Of a stretch of DNA of 64,000 nucleotides, positions 33,315 through 41,752 are shown piece after piece. The stretch is from positions 83,012-147,011 of the forward strand of contig JAFVNW010000043.1 of the NCBI GenBank assembly GCA_017506175.1. Direction: 5' to 3'. Source of the stretch: Bacteroidales bacterium (GTDB taxonomy: Bacteria; Bacteroidota; Bacteroidia; Bacteroidales; WCHB1-69). The notes below the pieces were generated by a model. The model was not told the origin of the DNA. It was given only the letters and a program-made list of their open reading frames with translations, and made no database searches. The first letter of the stretch is position 1. Every line of letters starts with the position of its first letter. The translations under genes and the position numbers were made by a program.

Positions 33315-34175
33315 TTAATTGTTGTCGGTATTGGTGTCTCCTGATTCGCCGTTTTTTTCGGTTTCATTATTAACATCCATATCTTCTCTGACTTTCAGTA
33401 AAAAGCCGGAACCATGAACATTTTTGATTTCAACGGTGGGTTCGTAACCCTCTTCGTAACGGTTTTTGCTTTTGGGGTCGGTGTTGAGGTGTTTTTCGTC
33501 CTCCGGATCGATGGAGATGTATGCGCGGAGTTTTGTGATGAAAACATCCATGCTTCGACTGGCCGTATATTCTTCATTTCCCCAGATTTGGCGCAGGATG
33601 ATCTCGCGCTGTATCAGTTTGTTCTTGTGTTCGCAAAGCACGCGCAGTAATTCGGCTTCCTTGCGGGTGAGAGAGCGGGTAAGTGTGGGGTGAATCAACT
33701 GCATACTGCCGTTGTCGAAGGTGAAACGGCCGAACTTATAGATGCTGCCGGTGGGCTTCGGAATCAGAGCCTTGACTTTTTTTGCTTTCTTGGTTCGGCG
33801 AAGAATGGCTTCCATGCGGAGCAACAGTTCTTCAGTTGAAAACGGTTTGGTGATATAGTCGTCGCAACCTAAACGGAATGCCTTGATTTTGTACTCTTTT
33901 TCTGATTTGGCCGTCAAGAAAACGACAGGGACGTCTTCGTCGATTTGGCGAATCTCCTCTAAAAGCGTATAGCCATCTTTCCCTTGCATGATGATGTCAA
34001 AGATGCAGATGTCATATTTGTTTTTTGAAAAAGAGGTGGCGGCTGAAATTCCGTTATTAAAATCATCTACACTGTAGCGAAGTGCTTCAAAGTACTCTTT
34101 CAGTACGCTTCGAAGATTCTGATTGTCCTCCACTAACATTACTCTTGCTTTTACTCCATTGGTGTTTGTGCTCAT
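33315..34175 (-). CDS. OmpR/RprY-type response regulator
   Basis: 286 residues. Receiver domain with acidic pocket VEDNQ, phospho-acceptor Asp60 (CIFDIIM), Thr88 and Lys110 (TKPF). A winged-helix DNA-binding domain follows (LTRKEAELLRVLCEHKNKLIQREIILRQIWGNEEY is spread over residues 165-200). The wing region carries an extra charged insert (DPEDEKHLNTDPKSKNRYEEGYEPT) before NVHGSGFLL, and the C-terminus ends in a hydrophilic Glu/Asn/Asp tail. No histidine kinase lies beside it. Resembles Bacteroides RprY in layout. Monocistronic by terminator. Confidence 0.92.
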   Translation of the reverse strand: MSTNTNGVKARVMLVEDNQNLRSVLKEYFEALRYSVDDFNNGISAATSFSKNKYDICIFDIIMQGKDGYTLLEEIRQIDEDVPVVFLTAKSEKEYKIKAFRLGCDDYITKPFSTEELLLRMEAILRRTKKAKKVKALIPKPTGSIYKFGRFTFDNGSMQLIHPTLTRSLTRKEAELLRVLCEHKNKLIQREIILRQIWGNEEYTASRSMDVFITKLRAYISIDPEDEKHLNTDPKSKNRYEEGYEPTVEIKNVHGSGFLLKVREDMDVNNETEKNGESGDTNTDNN

Positions 34176-34318
34176 TTTTGCGTTTGCGTTTTGTTTTTTT
34201 AGTTAGCTATTGGATTGAGTCTATGATACATCGTTCAATTTTACGATTTCGTAACGCAATTTCAACAATTTTATTGTTAAAAGGTTCATTTTTTTTCTTT
34301 TTTTTGTTAAAACTTCAA

Positions 34319-35539
34319 CTATTCATATCTCAAGGCAGTTATCGGATCCAAATTGGCTGCTTTCCGGGCGGGATACCAGCCGAAAAACATGCCTGTGGCA
34401 GCGCACACTGCGAAAGAGACTCCTATTGCAGCCTTGCTTACGACGAATGGCCAATTCAAAATGGTGCAGAGGGCATACGAAATGAAGATTCCCAAAATAA
34501 TACCGATGCTTCCGCCAATCAGGCTTAAAATAATGCTTTCAGACAGAAACTGCCACATTACATCTTTCCCCTTGGCTCCGATGGCCATACGCAGACCGAT
34601 TTCCTTGGTGCGCTCCGTCACGGTAACATACATGATGTTCATCACGCCGATTCCGCCGACGAGCAGTGAGATGGAAGCGATGGCGGCTAACAGAATCGTT
34701 AGTAGTTGGGTCACGGAACTCATCGTGGAGAGCAGCTCTTCCTGCGTCCGGATTTCAAAATCGTCGTCGGCTCCTTGCTTGATGTTGTGGTTGCTGCGCA
34801 AAATGTAGGTGATTTCAGTGGCCGCCAACTCCGATTCTTCTTCGCTAGTCGCTGAAGCGAACATCATGTTGAAGTGGCTGATGCCCAAAAAACGCTTTTG
34901 TATGGTAGTGTATGGGGCCAGCACGATGTCGTCTTGGTCTTGTCCCATTCCGTTTTCCCCTTTGGATTCCAGCACCCCGATGACTTTCATCGGCACTTGC
35001 CCGCAGCGGATGGTTTGCCCGACTGGCTTTTCCCCGTTGGTGAATAGGTTCTCAGCGACTGTTTTCCCGATAACGCATACTTTAGCGTATTTCTTCACCT
35101 GCTCGTCTGTGAACATGATGCCGTCGGCGATTTCGTATTTGCGGATGTCTGCATAACTGGGGGCAACACCTTGCAGTGCCCCCGGGTGGTTGTTGTTGCC
35201 AAAGACGAGTTGAGCGGAACTACTTACCGATGGTGAGACATGAGTTACGTATTTCGTATTGTTTTCCAATGACTTAAGATCCTTCAAGTCCAGTGATTTC
35301 GCGTTGGAGTTGCCCATATTGACGCCTCCTCGCATTTGGCGGGCGGGCATGATCATAATCATGTTGGATCCCATGGATGAGAGCTGGCTTTGAACGCCTT
35401 GGGTGGAACTCTGCCCGAGGCTGACCATCACGATGACGGAGGTGATGCCGATGATGATGCCGAGCATGGTCAGAAACGAGCGGCCTTTGTTGCGTAGAAG
35501 GGCGGTGATGGCTATTTTGACAAGATTGATTATATTCAT
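34319..35539 (-). CDS. MacB-like ABC transporter permease (FtsX fold)
   Basis: 406 residues. One N-terminal helix (GRSFLTMLGIIIGITSVIVMVSLG), a large extracytoplasmic MacB_PCD-type domain, then three helices ending in the FtsX domain (VGGIGVMNIMYVTVTERTKEIGLR is the signature). Works with the ATPase encoded just upstream (four-base overlap), the MacA-like adaptor and TolC-like channel to form a tripartite mechanotransmission pump. In proteobacterial MacB the ATPase is fused; here it is separate. Substrate unknown: peptides, macrolides or lipoprotein-like molecules. Confidence 0.92.
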   Translation of the reverse strand: MNIINLVKIAITALLRNKGRSFLTMLGIIIGITSVIVMVSLGQSSTQGVQSQLSSMGSNMIMIMPARQMRGGVNMGNSNAKSLDLKDLKSLENNTKYVTHVSPSVSSSAQLVFGNNNHPGALQGVAPSYADIRKYEIADGIMFTDEQVKKYAKVCVIGKTVAENLFTNGEKPVGQTIRCGQVPMKVIGVLESKGENGMGQDQDDIVLAPYTTIQKRFLGISHFNMMFASATSEEESELAATEITYILRSNHNIKQGADDDFEIRTQEELLSTMSSVTQLLTILLAAIASISLLVGGIGVMNIMYVTVTERTKEIGLRMAIGAKGKDVMWQFLSESIILSLIGGSIGIILGIFISYALCTILNWPFVVSKAAIGVSFAVCAATGMFFGWYPARKAANLDPITALRYE

Positions 35540-36291
35540 ATCACCGAAGACTTAAGGTTTTTTTCGTATTCTGCAAGTGCTTGTGCTGCAGATTGTTTCG
35601 CGATAGGCTCGTCTTTTACAATATCCCCGTCGCGAAGTTTGATGGTGCGGGTTGTGAAAGTGGCGATGTCGGGTTCGTGGGTGACGAATGCGATGGTTTT
35701 GCCCTTTGAATGCAGCTCTTGAAAAAGTGTCATGATTTCGTATGAGGTGCGGGTATCGAGGTTGCCTGTAGCCTCGTCAGCCAGGATGATGACGGGGTCG
35801 TTGACGATAGCACGGGCGATGGCGACGCGCTGCTGCTGACCACCAGAAAGCTGATTCGGCATGTGGTGCATCCGGTCTGTCAGGTTGACTGCTTCCAAGG
35901 CGGCTTCCGCTCGCTCCTTTCGCTCTTTAGCCGACACTTCGCGGTTGTATAGCAGCGGCAGCTCCACATTGTCGAGCGCGCTGGTGCGAGCTAAGAGGTT
36001 GTAGTTCTGGAAAACAAAGCCGATAAGGCGGTTGCGAAGCGTGGAAAGCTGGTTCTTGTTCAAATTCCCGACAGAGTTGCCATTCAAGATGTATTCGCCG
36101 GAAGTCGGAGTGTCCAAGCAGCCCAGGATATTGAGTAGGGTGGATTTACCCGAACCGCTTGTCCCCATGATACTCACAAATTCCCCTTTGCAAATGGAGA
36201 AAGTGACCCCGTTGAGCGCGTGTACAATCTCGCTGCCCACTTGGAAATTGCGGTGTAAATCGCGGATACAGATGATTTCCTCGTTTTCCAT
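35536..36291 (-). CDS. MacB/LolD-like ABC transporter ATPase
   Basis: 251 residues. Walker [10 protein letters not shown], signature [10 protein letters not shown], Walker [15 protein letters not shown]-loop FVTHEPDIA. Type of the MacB/LolD/FtsE class. The C-terminus has a short extension ([21 protein letters not shown]). Third gene of the tolC-macA-ATPase-permease operon, 5 bases after the adaptor gene. Confidence 0.94.
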   Translation of the reverse strand: MENEEIICIRDLHRNFQVGSEIVHALNGVTFSICKGEFVSIMGTSGSGKSTLLNILGCLDTPTSGEYILNGNSVGNLNKNQLSTLRNRLIGFVFQNYNLLARTSALDNVELPLLYNREVSAKERKERAEAALEAVNLTDRMHHMPNQLSGGQQQRVAIARAIVNDPVIILADEATGNLDTRTSYEIMTLFQELHSKGKTIAFVTHEPDIATFTTRTIKLRDGDIVKDEPIAKQSAAQALAEYEKNLKSSVI

Positions 36292-36296
36292 ATAGC

Positions 36297-37523
<1,227 letters not shown>

Positions 37524-37565
37524 ATTATATTATGATGTATAACAATGTTTAATTTCTCATTCTGC

Positions 37566-38885
37566 TCACAAATCAATGTCTTGTCCCGTGTAAACATCCA
37601 ACACCTTCTTCTCCATCAAGAAGTTGTACTTGTTTTGCATGAAATTGTTGAGAATGTTAAGGTAGTTGGTTTGCTGTTGCAACAGGTCCACGGCGGTGAT
37701 GGCGCCATATTGGAATCGCTGGGTGTATGCTTTGAAATTCGCGTAATAGGCGGCCTCCTGCATCTCCGACAATGTATAATTATTGTAGGCTTTTTTCACA
37801 TTCAGATGGTAGGCTTCAATCTCTTGACGCACTTGGTTTTCGGCATCCTCTTTCTGAAATTGTGCCTGTTGTACCGCTATATTCTTCATTTTCACGTTGT
37901 TGCGAGCCCTGCTTTGGTTGTAAATCGGAATACTCAAGTTTAGTCCGATGTTCTCGCCAAGGTTGTCGTAAAGCCCGCCGACAAGTCCGTTGCCCGTCTT
38001 GCCGTATGCTGCGTTGTACCCGGTGCTGATGCCTGCGTTGGCGGAAAGTGACGGGTAAAAGGCGGATTTTGCAATTTTAACATCGTATTCGGCCATTTCC
38101 ACGTTGGTGTTTTTCAGCTTCAATTCAGGAAGATAATTCATCGCCTTGTCCATTGTCTCTTCCAATGAGGGAACAGACATCGATTGCGATAGGCGTGCAC
38201 TGTCGGGCACGACGATGGTAAGGGACTGTCCTTTCTCCACCTTCAGCAAATTGCGAAGCGTAACGTATTCGTTTTCAATGGCTATCTGGGTGTTCTCAAT
38301 ATTGACGGAGTCGGAAAGGTATTGCGCTTGCAGAAGCAAATAGTCGCTTTCCAAAATCTGTCCTACCTTGAACTTCTGTTCGCCTTCATTCACCTGTTGG
38401 CGGCTGGTGTTGAGCACTTCTCTTTGATAATCAGCCATCTCCTGATTCATGAGAATGGTAAGATAGGAGCGGATGATGCTAATGCGAATCTGGTTTTTCG
38501 CCTGTTCCACTTGAAGTTGTGCCTGCGTGAGCCGTAGTTGGCTCTGTCTGATGCTGTTATAGGTACTGAGCCCGTTGAAAATATCAATGCCTGCGCTGAT
38601 ACCGTAGCTGCCGCCAATGGATAAATTCCCGCTTCCGTGCGAGTAACCGAAGTTCTGACTTGCATTTGCATTCACGGACGGAGCCATTTGCAGGCGTGTC
38701 TGTTTCAATTGAATTTCCGCTGTGCTGACATCCAATTCACCGCTTTTGAGAGTGAGGTTGTGTTCTTCGGCATACTGTATGCAGCCCTTGAGCGTCAGGT
38801 TCAACGCCTCTTGTCCATAGTTGTTGCTTACGGAAAGCGTCAGCATACAAATGGCAAAAAGTCTTCTTAATAGATTATTAATCAT
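37566..38885 (-). CDS. TolC-like outer membrane efflux channel
   Basis: 439 residues. Signal peptide near the start (LFAICMLTLSVSNNYGQ), then two related halves, each with the TolC family helical repeat (LTLKGCIQYAEEHNLTLKSGELDVSTAEIQLKQTRL is spread over residues 27-60; YDVKIAKSAFYPSLSANAGIS in the second half). Forms a trimeric outer membrane channel and periplasmic tunnel. First gene of the efflux operon, 23 bases after sufS. Confidence 0.95.
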   Translation of the reverse strand: MINNLLRRLFAICMLTLSVSNNYGQEALNLTLKGCIQYAEEHNLTLKSGELDVSTAEIQLKQTRLQMAPSVNANASQNFGYSHGSGNLSIGGSYGISAGIDIFNGLSTYNSIRQSQLRLTQAQLQVEQAKNQIRISIIRSYLTILMNQEMADYQREVLNTSRQQVNEGEQKFKVGQILESDYLLLQAQYLSDSVNIENTQIAIENEYVTLRNLLKVEKGQSLTIVVPDSARLSQSMSVPSLEETMDKAMNYLPELKLKNTNVEMAEYDVKIAKSAFYPSLSANAGISTGYNAAYGKTGNGLVGGLYDNLGENIGLNLSIPIYNQSRARNNVKMKNIAVQQAQFQKEDAENQVRQEIEAYHLNVKKAYNNYTLSEMQEAAYYANFKAYTQRFQYGAITAVDLLQQQTNYLNILNNFMQNKYNFLMEKKVLDVYTGQDIDL

Positions 38886-38908
38886 AGTTCATAAAATCCA
38901 TATCAACT

Positions 38909-40111
38909 TCATCTCAACATTTTGACAGCTTGTTTGACTGCCTTGACCATCTGGTCGATTTCGGCTTCCGTGTTGTAGAAGGCGAAGGAGGCGCGGATGG
39001 TGCCTGGGATTCCGAAATGGTCCACCACGGGTTGAGTGCAGTGGTGTCCTGTGCGTACGGCAACCCCCATCTGGTCTATCAAAGTGCCTGCGTCGAAGTG
39101 GTGTATACCATTGATTATAAACGAGATAATTGCGGATTTGTTTTGTGACGTCCCAATAATTTTTACGCCATCAATTTTCAAAAGCTCTTCCGTTGCATAA
39201 CTTAGGAGTTCGTGTTCTCGGCGGGCGATGTTTTCAATCCCGATGCTCTGCACATAATCGATGGCGGTTTTCAGTCCGATGGCGTCGCCCACGGCGGGGG
39301 TGCCGGCTTCGAACTTGAAGGGCAGCTCGTTGTAGGTGGTTCTCTCGAAAGTGACCGTCTTGATCATTTCGCCGCCGCCTTGGTAGGGGGGCATCTCGTT
39401 GAGCCACTTCGCTTTGCCGTACATCACGCCAATGCCCATCGGGGCGTACATCTTGTGGCCGGAAAAGCAAAAGAAGTCGCAGTCCAGGGCTTGCACGTCA
39501 ACGGGGATGTGTGACATGGCTTGCGCACCGTCCACCATCACAGGAATGTGGTGGGCGTGTGCGATACGGATGACCTCTTCAATGGGGTTGATGGTTCCCA
39601 ATGTGTTGGAAACGTAGGTGATGGCCACAATCTTGGTTTTGTCGGACAGCAATTTCTCGTACTCGTCCATTTTGAGTGTTCCGGTTTCATCGAAGGGGAT
39701 GACGCGTAGGCGGGCTTGTTTTTCATCACAGATGATTTGCCACGGGACGATGTTGGCGTGGTGTTCCATTTCTGAAATGAGCACTTCATCGCCCTCATGC
39801 AAGAATCTTTTCCCGAAAGAGGTGGCTATCAGGTTGATGGATTCTGTTGTGCCGCGTGTGAAGATGATTTCTTGCGGTGAAGGTGCATTGATGAATGCTT
39901 GTGCGGTGCGACGGGCCACCTCGAATTCGTCAGTGGCTTTTTGGCTAAGGTAATGTACTCCGCGATGGATGTTGCTGTTGATGTTCCTGTAATAGTCGGT
40001 GAGTGCGTCGATGACGACCTGCGGTTTCTGTGTGGTGGCCGCGTTGTCGAAATAGACGAGCGGGTAGCCGTTCACCTTTTGATCCAGAATGGGAAAATCT
40101 TGCCTGTTCAT
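38909..40111 (-). CDS. sufS: Group II cysteine desulfurase SufS
   Basis: PLP enzyme that takes sulfur from cysteine for Fe-S cluster assembly. 400 residues. Motifs: YFDNAATTQKP at the N-terminus, HHANIVPWQ, the PLP-binding Lys in FCFSGHKMYAPMG, and the persulfide Cys in RTGHHCTQPV. Group II features (short active-site loop) fit SufS. No sufB, C, D or E gene is adjacent; instead the TolC gene follows after 23 bases. The rplT terminator lies upstream. Confidence 0.94.
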   Translation of the reverse strand: MNRQDFPILDQKVNGYPLVYFDNAATTQKPQVVIDALTDYYRNINSNIHRGVHYLSQKATDEFEVARRTAQAFINAPSPQEIIFTRGTTESINLIATSFGKRFLHEGDEVLISEMEHHANIVPWQIICDEKQARLRVIPFDETGTLKMDEYEKLLSDKTKIVAITYVSNTLGTINPIEEVIRIAHAHHIPVMVDGAQAMSHIPVDVQALDCDFFCFSGHKMYAPMGIGVMYGKAKWLNEMPPYQGGGEMIKTVTFERTTYNELPFKFEAGTPAVGDAIGLKTAIDYVQSIGIENIARREHELLSYATEELLKIDGVKIIGTSQNKSAIISFIINGIHHFDAGTLIDQMGVAVRTGHHCTQPVVDHFGIPGTIRASFAFYNTEAEIDQMVKAVKQAVKMLR

Positions 40112-40139
40112 AAGAGGGATTGGGGGCGTTTAAGTTAAG

Positions 40140-40167
40140 AAGAGCCACCTTTTCGGGGGTGGCTCTT
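40140..40167 (-). terminator. Rho-independent terminator after infC-rpmI-rplT
   Basis: Perfect 10-bp stem AAGAGCCACC/GGTGGCTCTT with an 8-base loop, followed by a short CTT-rich run on the reverse strand. Sits between rplT and sufS. Confidence 0.82.
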
Positions 40168-40217
40168 TGTGATTGCAACAAACTCTTTCTTTACTGATTT
40201 TTGGTAAATACGGGATG

Positions 40218-40562
40218 TTATTTTACCAAGTCAACGATAGCTTTGAATGCCTCCGGATTGTTCATTGCGAGGTCGGCGAGGGCTTTGCGGTTAAGCGCAA
40301 CTTCCTTCTTTGCTAATCTGCCCATGAAGGCGGAGTAGGAGAGGCCATATTCGCGAACGCCCGCGTTGATACGGGTAATCCATAAACTTCTGAATGCTCT
40401 CTTTTTTGCTCTTCTGTCACGATATGCGTATTCCTGGCCTTTTTCCCAGGTGTTTTTCGCAACGGTCCAGACATTTTTCCGTTTACCAAAGTAGCCTCTG
40501 GTACGGCTCAAAATCTTTTTTCTTCTTGCTCTTGAAGCAACATGATTGACTGATCTTGACAT
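40218..40562 (-). CDS. rplT: 50S ribosomal protein L20
   Basis: Early-assembly 23S rRNA binding protein; also a translational repressor of its own operon in other bacteria. 114 residues. Hallmarks: [25 protein letters not shown], then [22 protein letters not shown], and [21 protein letters not shown] sequence lies 10 bases before the ATG. Last gene of infC-rpmI-rplT, 87 bases after rpmI. Confidence 0.98.
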   Translation of the reverse strand: MSRSVNHVASRARRKKILSRTRGYFGKRKNVWTVAKNTWEKGQEYAYRDRRAKKRAFRSLWITRINAGVREYGLSYSAFMGRLAKKEVALNRKALADLAMNNPEAFKAIVDLVK

Positions 40563-40649
40563 TTTTTTGTTCTCCTTTCTTTAAGTCAGCGGTTTCTGTT
40601 TCAAAACTCTTAATGTGCTGATGGTAAAGTTAATAATAAATTGATTGTG

Positions 40650-40844
40650 TTAGCAGCCTAACATTTGTTTAACCGTGCTTTCGAGGGTTTTGTCAACCAA
40701 TGCGCTGTAGGCGAGGTTGCGTTTTCTCTTTTTGGTTTTCTTGGTAAGAATGTGGCTGTGATAGGCGTGGTGTCTTTTCACTTTGCCTGTGCCGGTGAGT
40801 GTGAATCTCTTCTTGACTGCGGCTTTTGTTTTGATTTTTGGCAT
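40650..40844 (-). CDS. rpmI: 50S ribosomal protein L35
   Basis: 64 residues, basic, with [20 protein letters not shown] and [14 protein letters not shown]. Normal length. Middle gene of the conserved infC-rpmI-rplT operon, 45 bases after infC. Confidence 0.98.
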   Translation of the reverse strand: MPKIKTKAAVKKRFTLTGTGKVKRHHAYHSHILTKKTKKRKRNLAYSALVDKTLESTVKQMLGC

Positions 40845-40889
40845 TTCTAAGTGTTTTTAAGATTAATATAACGAGTTTGATTGCAATTT

Positions 40890-41447
40890 CTACTTTTTCG
40901 GAGAGATGAGAATCATCATTCGCTTGCCCTCGAGCTTGGGCATTTGTTCGAGTTTCCCGTATTCTTCAAGCGCTTGCGCGAACTTGAGCAGAATCAGCTC
41001 GCCTTGGTCTTTATAGACAATGGAGCGGCCTTTGAAGAAAACGTCGATTTTCACCTTGCAGCCCTCTTTCAGAAAGCGGATGGCGTGATTCGTCTTGAAC
41101 TCAAAGTCGTGTTCATCGGTTTGAGGTCCAAGACGGATTTCTTTGATGACCACCTTTGCGGAATTCGCCTTGATCTCCTTCTGTTTCTTCTTCTGTTCGT
41201 AGAGGAATTTCTGATAGTCCATCACTTTGCAGACAGGGGGAGTCGCCTGTGGGGAGATTTCCACAAGGTCGAGCCCGTATTGCTCGGCTATCGCCAGCGC
41301 TTCGCGCAGACTGACGATTTGTGGTTCAAACTTTTCACCCACCACTCTCACGGTTGGAGCAGTGATGAATTCATTGATTTTATGTGCCGCCTCCTTTTTT
41401 TGCGGCGCGCCCCTACGAACAAAGGGCCTTGTGTTTTGTGTTGCGAT
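40890..41447 (-). CDS. infC: Translation initiation factor IF-3, predicted ATC start codon
   Basis: IF-3 binds the 30S subunit and checks start codons. Reading the frame upstream of the first ATG/GTG-type codon (GTG at 41351) shows that the conserved N-terminal domain continues, with AAHKINEFITAPTVRVVGE, and a basic leader ATQNTRPFVRRGAPQKKE. No ATG, GTG or TTG suits its beginning. An ATC at 41445-41447 lies 6 bases after a perfect AAGGAGG and gives 185 residues, the usual length. IF-3 genes of many bacteria use rare AUU/AUC-type starts, making the gene self-regulating because IF-3 rejects such codons. The C-terminal part (KVDVFFKGRS-like KIDVFFKGRSIVYKDQG) is intact. First gene of the operon. 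Confidence 0.93.
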   Translation of the reverse strand: MATQNTRPFVRRGAPQKKEAAHKINEFITAPTVRVVGEKFEPQIVSLREALAIAEQYGLDLVEISPQATPPVCKVMDYQKFLYEQKKKQKEIKANSAKVVIKEIRLGPQTDEHDFEFKTNHAIRFLKEGCKVKIDVFFKGRSIVYKDQGELILLKFAQALEEYGKLEQMPKLEGKRMMILISPKK

Positions 41448-41453
41448 AAGTAG

Positions 41454-41460
41454 CCTCCTT
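41454..41460 (-). promoter_or_regulatory. Strong Shine-Dalgarno sequence of infC
   Basis: Reverse strand reads AAGGAGG, 6 bases before the ATC start at 41447. It decides the infC start and is unusual in Bacteroidetes, where such sites are rare. Confidence 0.85.
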
Positions 41461-41487
41461 TTAAATGGTTAATAATTATTGTTTTAT

Positions 41488-41502
41488 GCTCAAAATTTGA
41501 GC
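41488..41502. promoter_or_regulatory. 15-base palindrome next to the infC -7 element
   Basis: GCTCAAAATTTGAGC, symmetrical around the central base, directly downstream of the infC -7 element and covering the likely start of transcription. It could be an operator or a 5' end hairpin of the mRNA; it may also be chance in an AT-rich stretch. Confidence 0.35.
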
Positions 41503-41505
41503 TTG

Positions 41506-41513
41506 CAAAATTA
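41506..41513 (-). promoter_or_regulatory. Bacteroidetes -7 promoter element for infC-rpmI-rplT
   Basis: Reverse strand reads TAATTTTG followed by CA, 58 bases before the ATC start. Confidence 0.72.
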
Positions 41514-41584
41514 CAACTTTTTTGTGTAATAAAATAACAAAAAAAATTTTTTTTCTAATATGTGTACCGTATGTAAAAAAAGTG

Positions 41585-41592
41585 TACTTTTG
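41585..41592 (+). promoter_or_regulatory. Bacteroidetes -7 promoter element for tRNA-Leu
   Basis: TACTTTTG followed by CA, 14 bases before the tRNA 5' end. Confidence 0.75.
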
Positions 41593-41606
41593 CACCCGCA
41601 AATCAA

Positions 41607-41690
41607 GCCCAGGTGGTGGAATTGGTAGACACGCCACTTTGAGGGGGTGGTGGGAGTATTCCCGTGCAAGTTCGACTCTTGTCTTGGGCA
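41607..41690 (+). tRNA. tRNA-Leu, anticodon GAG
   Basis: An 84-base class II tRNA: acceptor GCCCAGG/CTTGGGC with discriminator A, D arm with GGTAGACAC, anticodon stem CCACT/GGTGG with loop TTGAGGG (anticodon GAG, reads CUC/CUU), a long variable arm TGGGAGTATTCCCGT that forms its own stem, and T loop TTCGACT. CCA is not encoded (the next bases are CAT). Divergent from infC and followed by a terminator. Confidence 0.96.
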
Positions 41691-41701
41691 CATTTGACAA
41701 A

Positions 41702-41729
41702 AACCGGAAGATTTCTTCCGGTTTTTTTT
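41702..41729 (+). terminator. Rho-independent terminator after tRNA-Leu
   Basis: Perfect 9-bp stem AACCGGAAG/CTTCCGGTT with a 4-base loop and eight T residues. Confidence 0.94.
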
Positions 41730-41752
41730 GTTCCAGACTGCTTCGCACTTGA

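Noticed and set aside
40586..40621. TCAGC/GCTGA pairing before rplT as an L20 autoregulatory structure
   Set aside because: Only 5 bp with a 26-base loop; L20 control is known in other bacteria but this pairing is too weak to claim.
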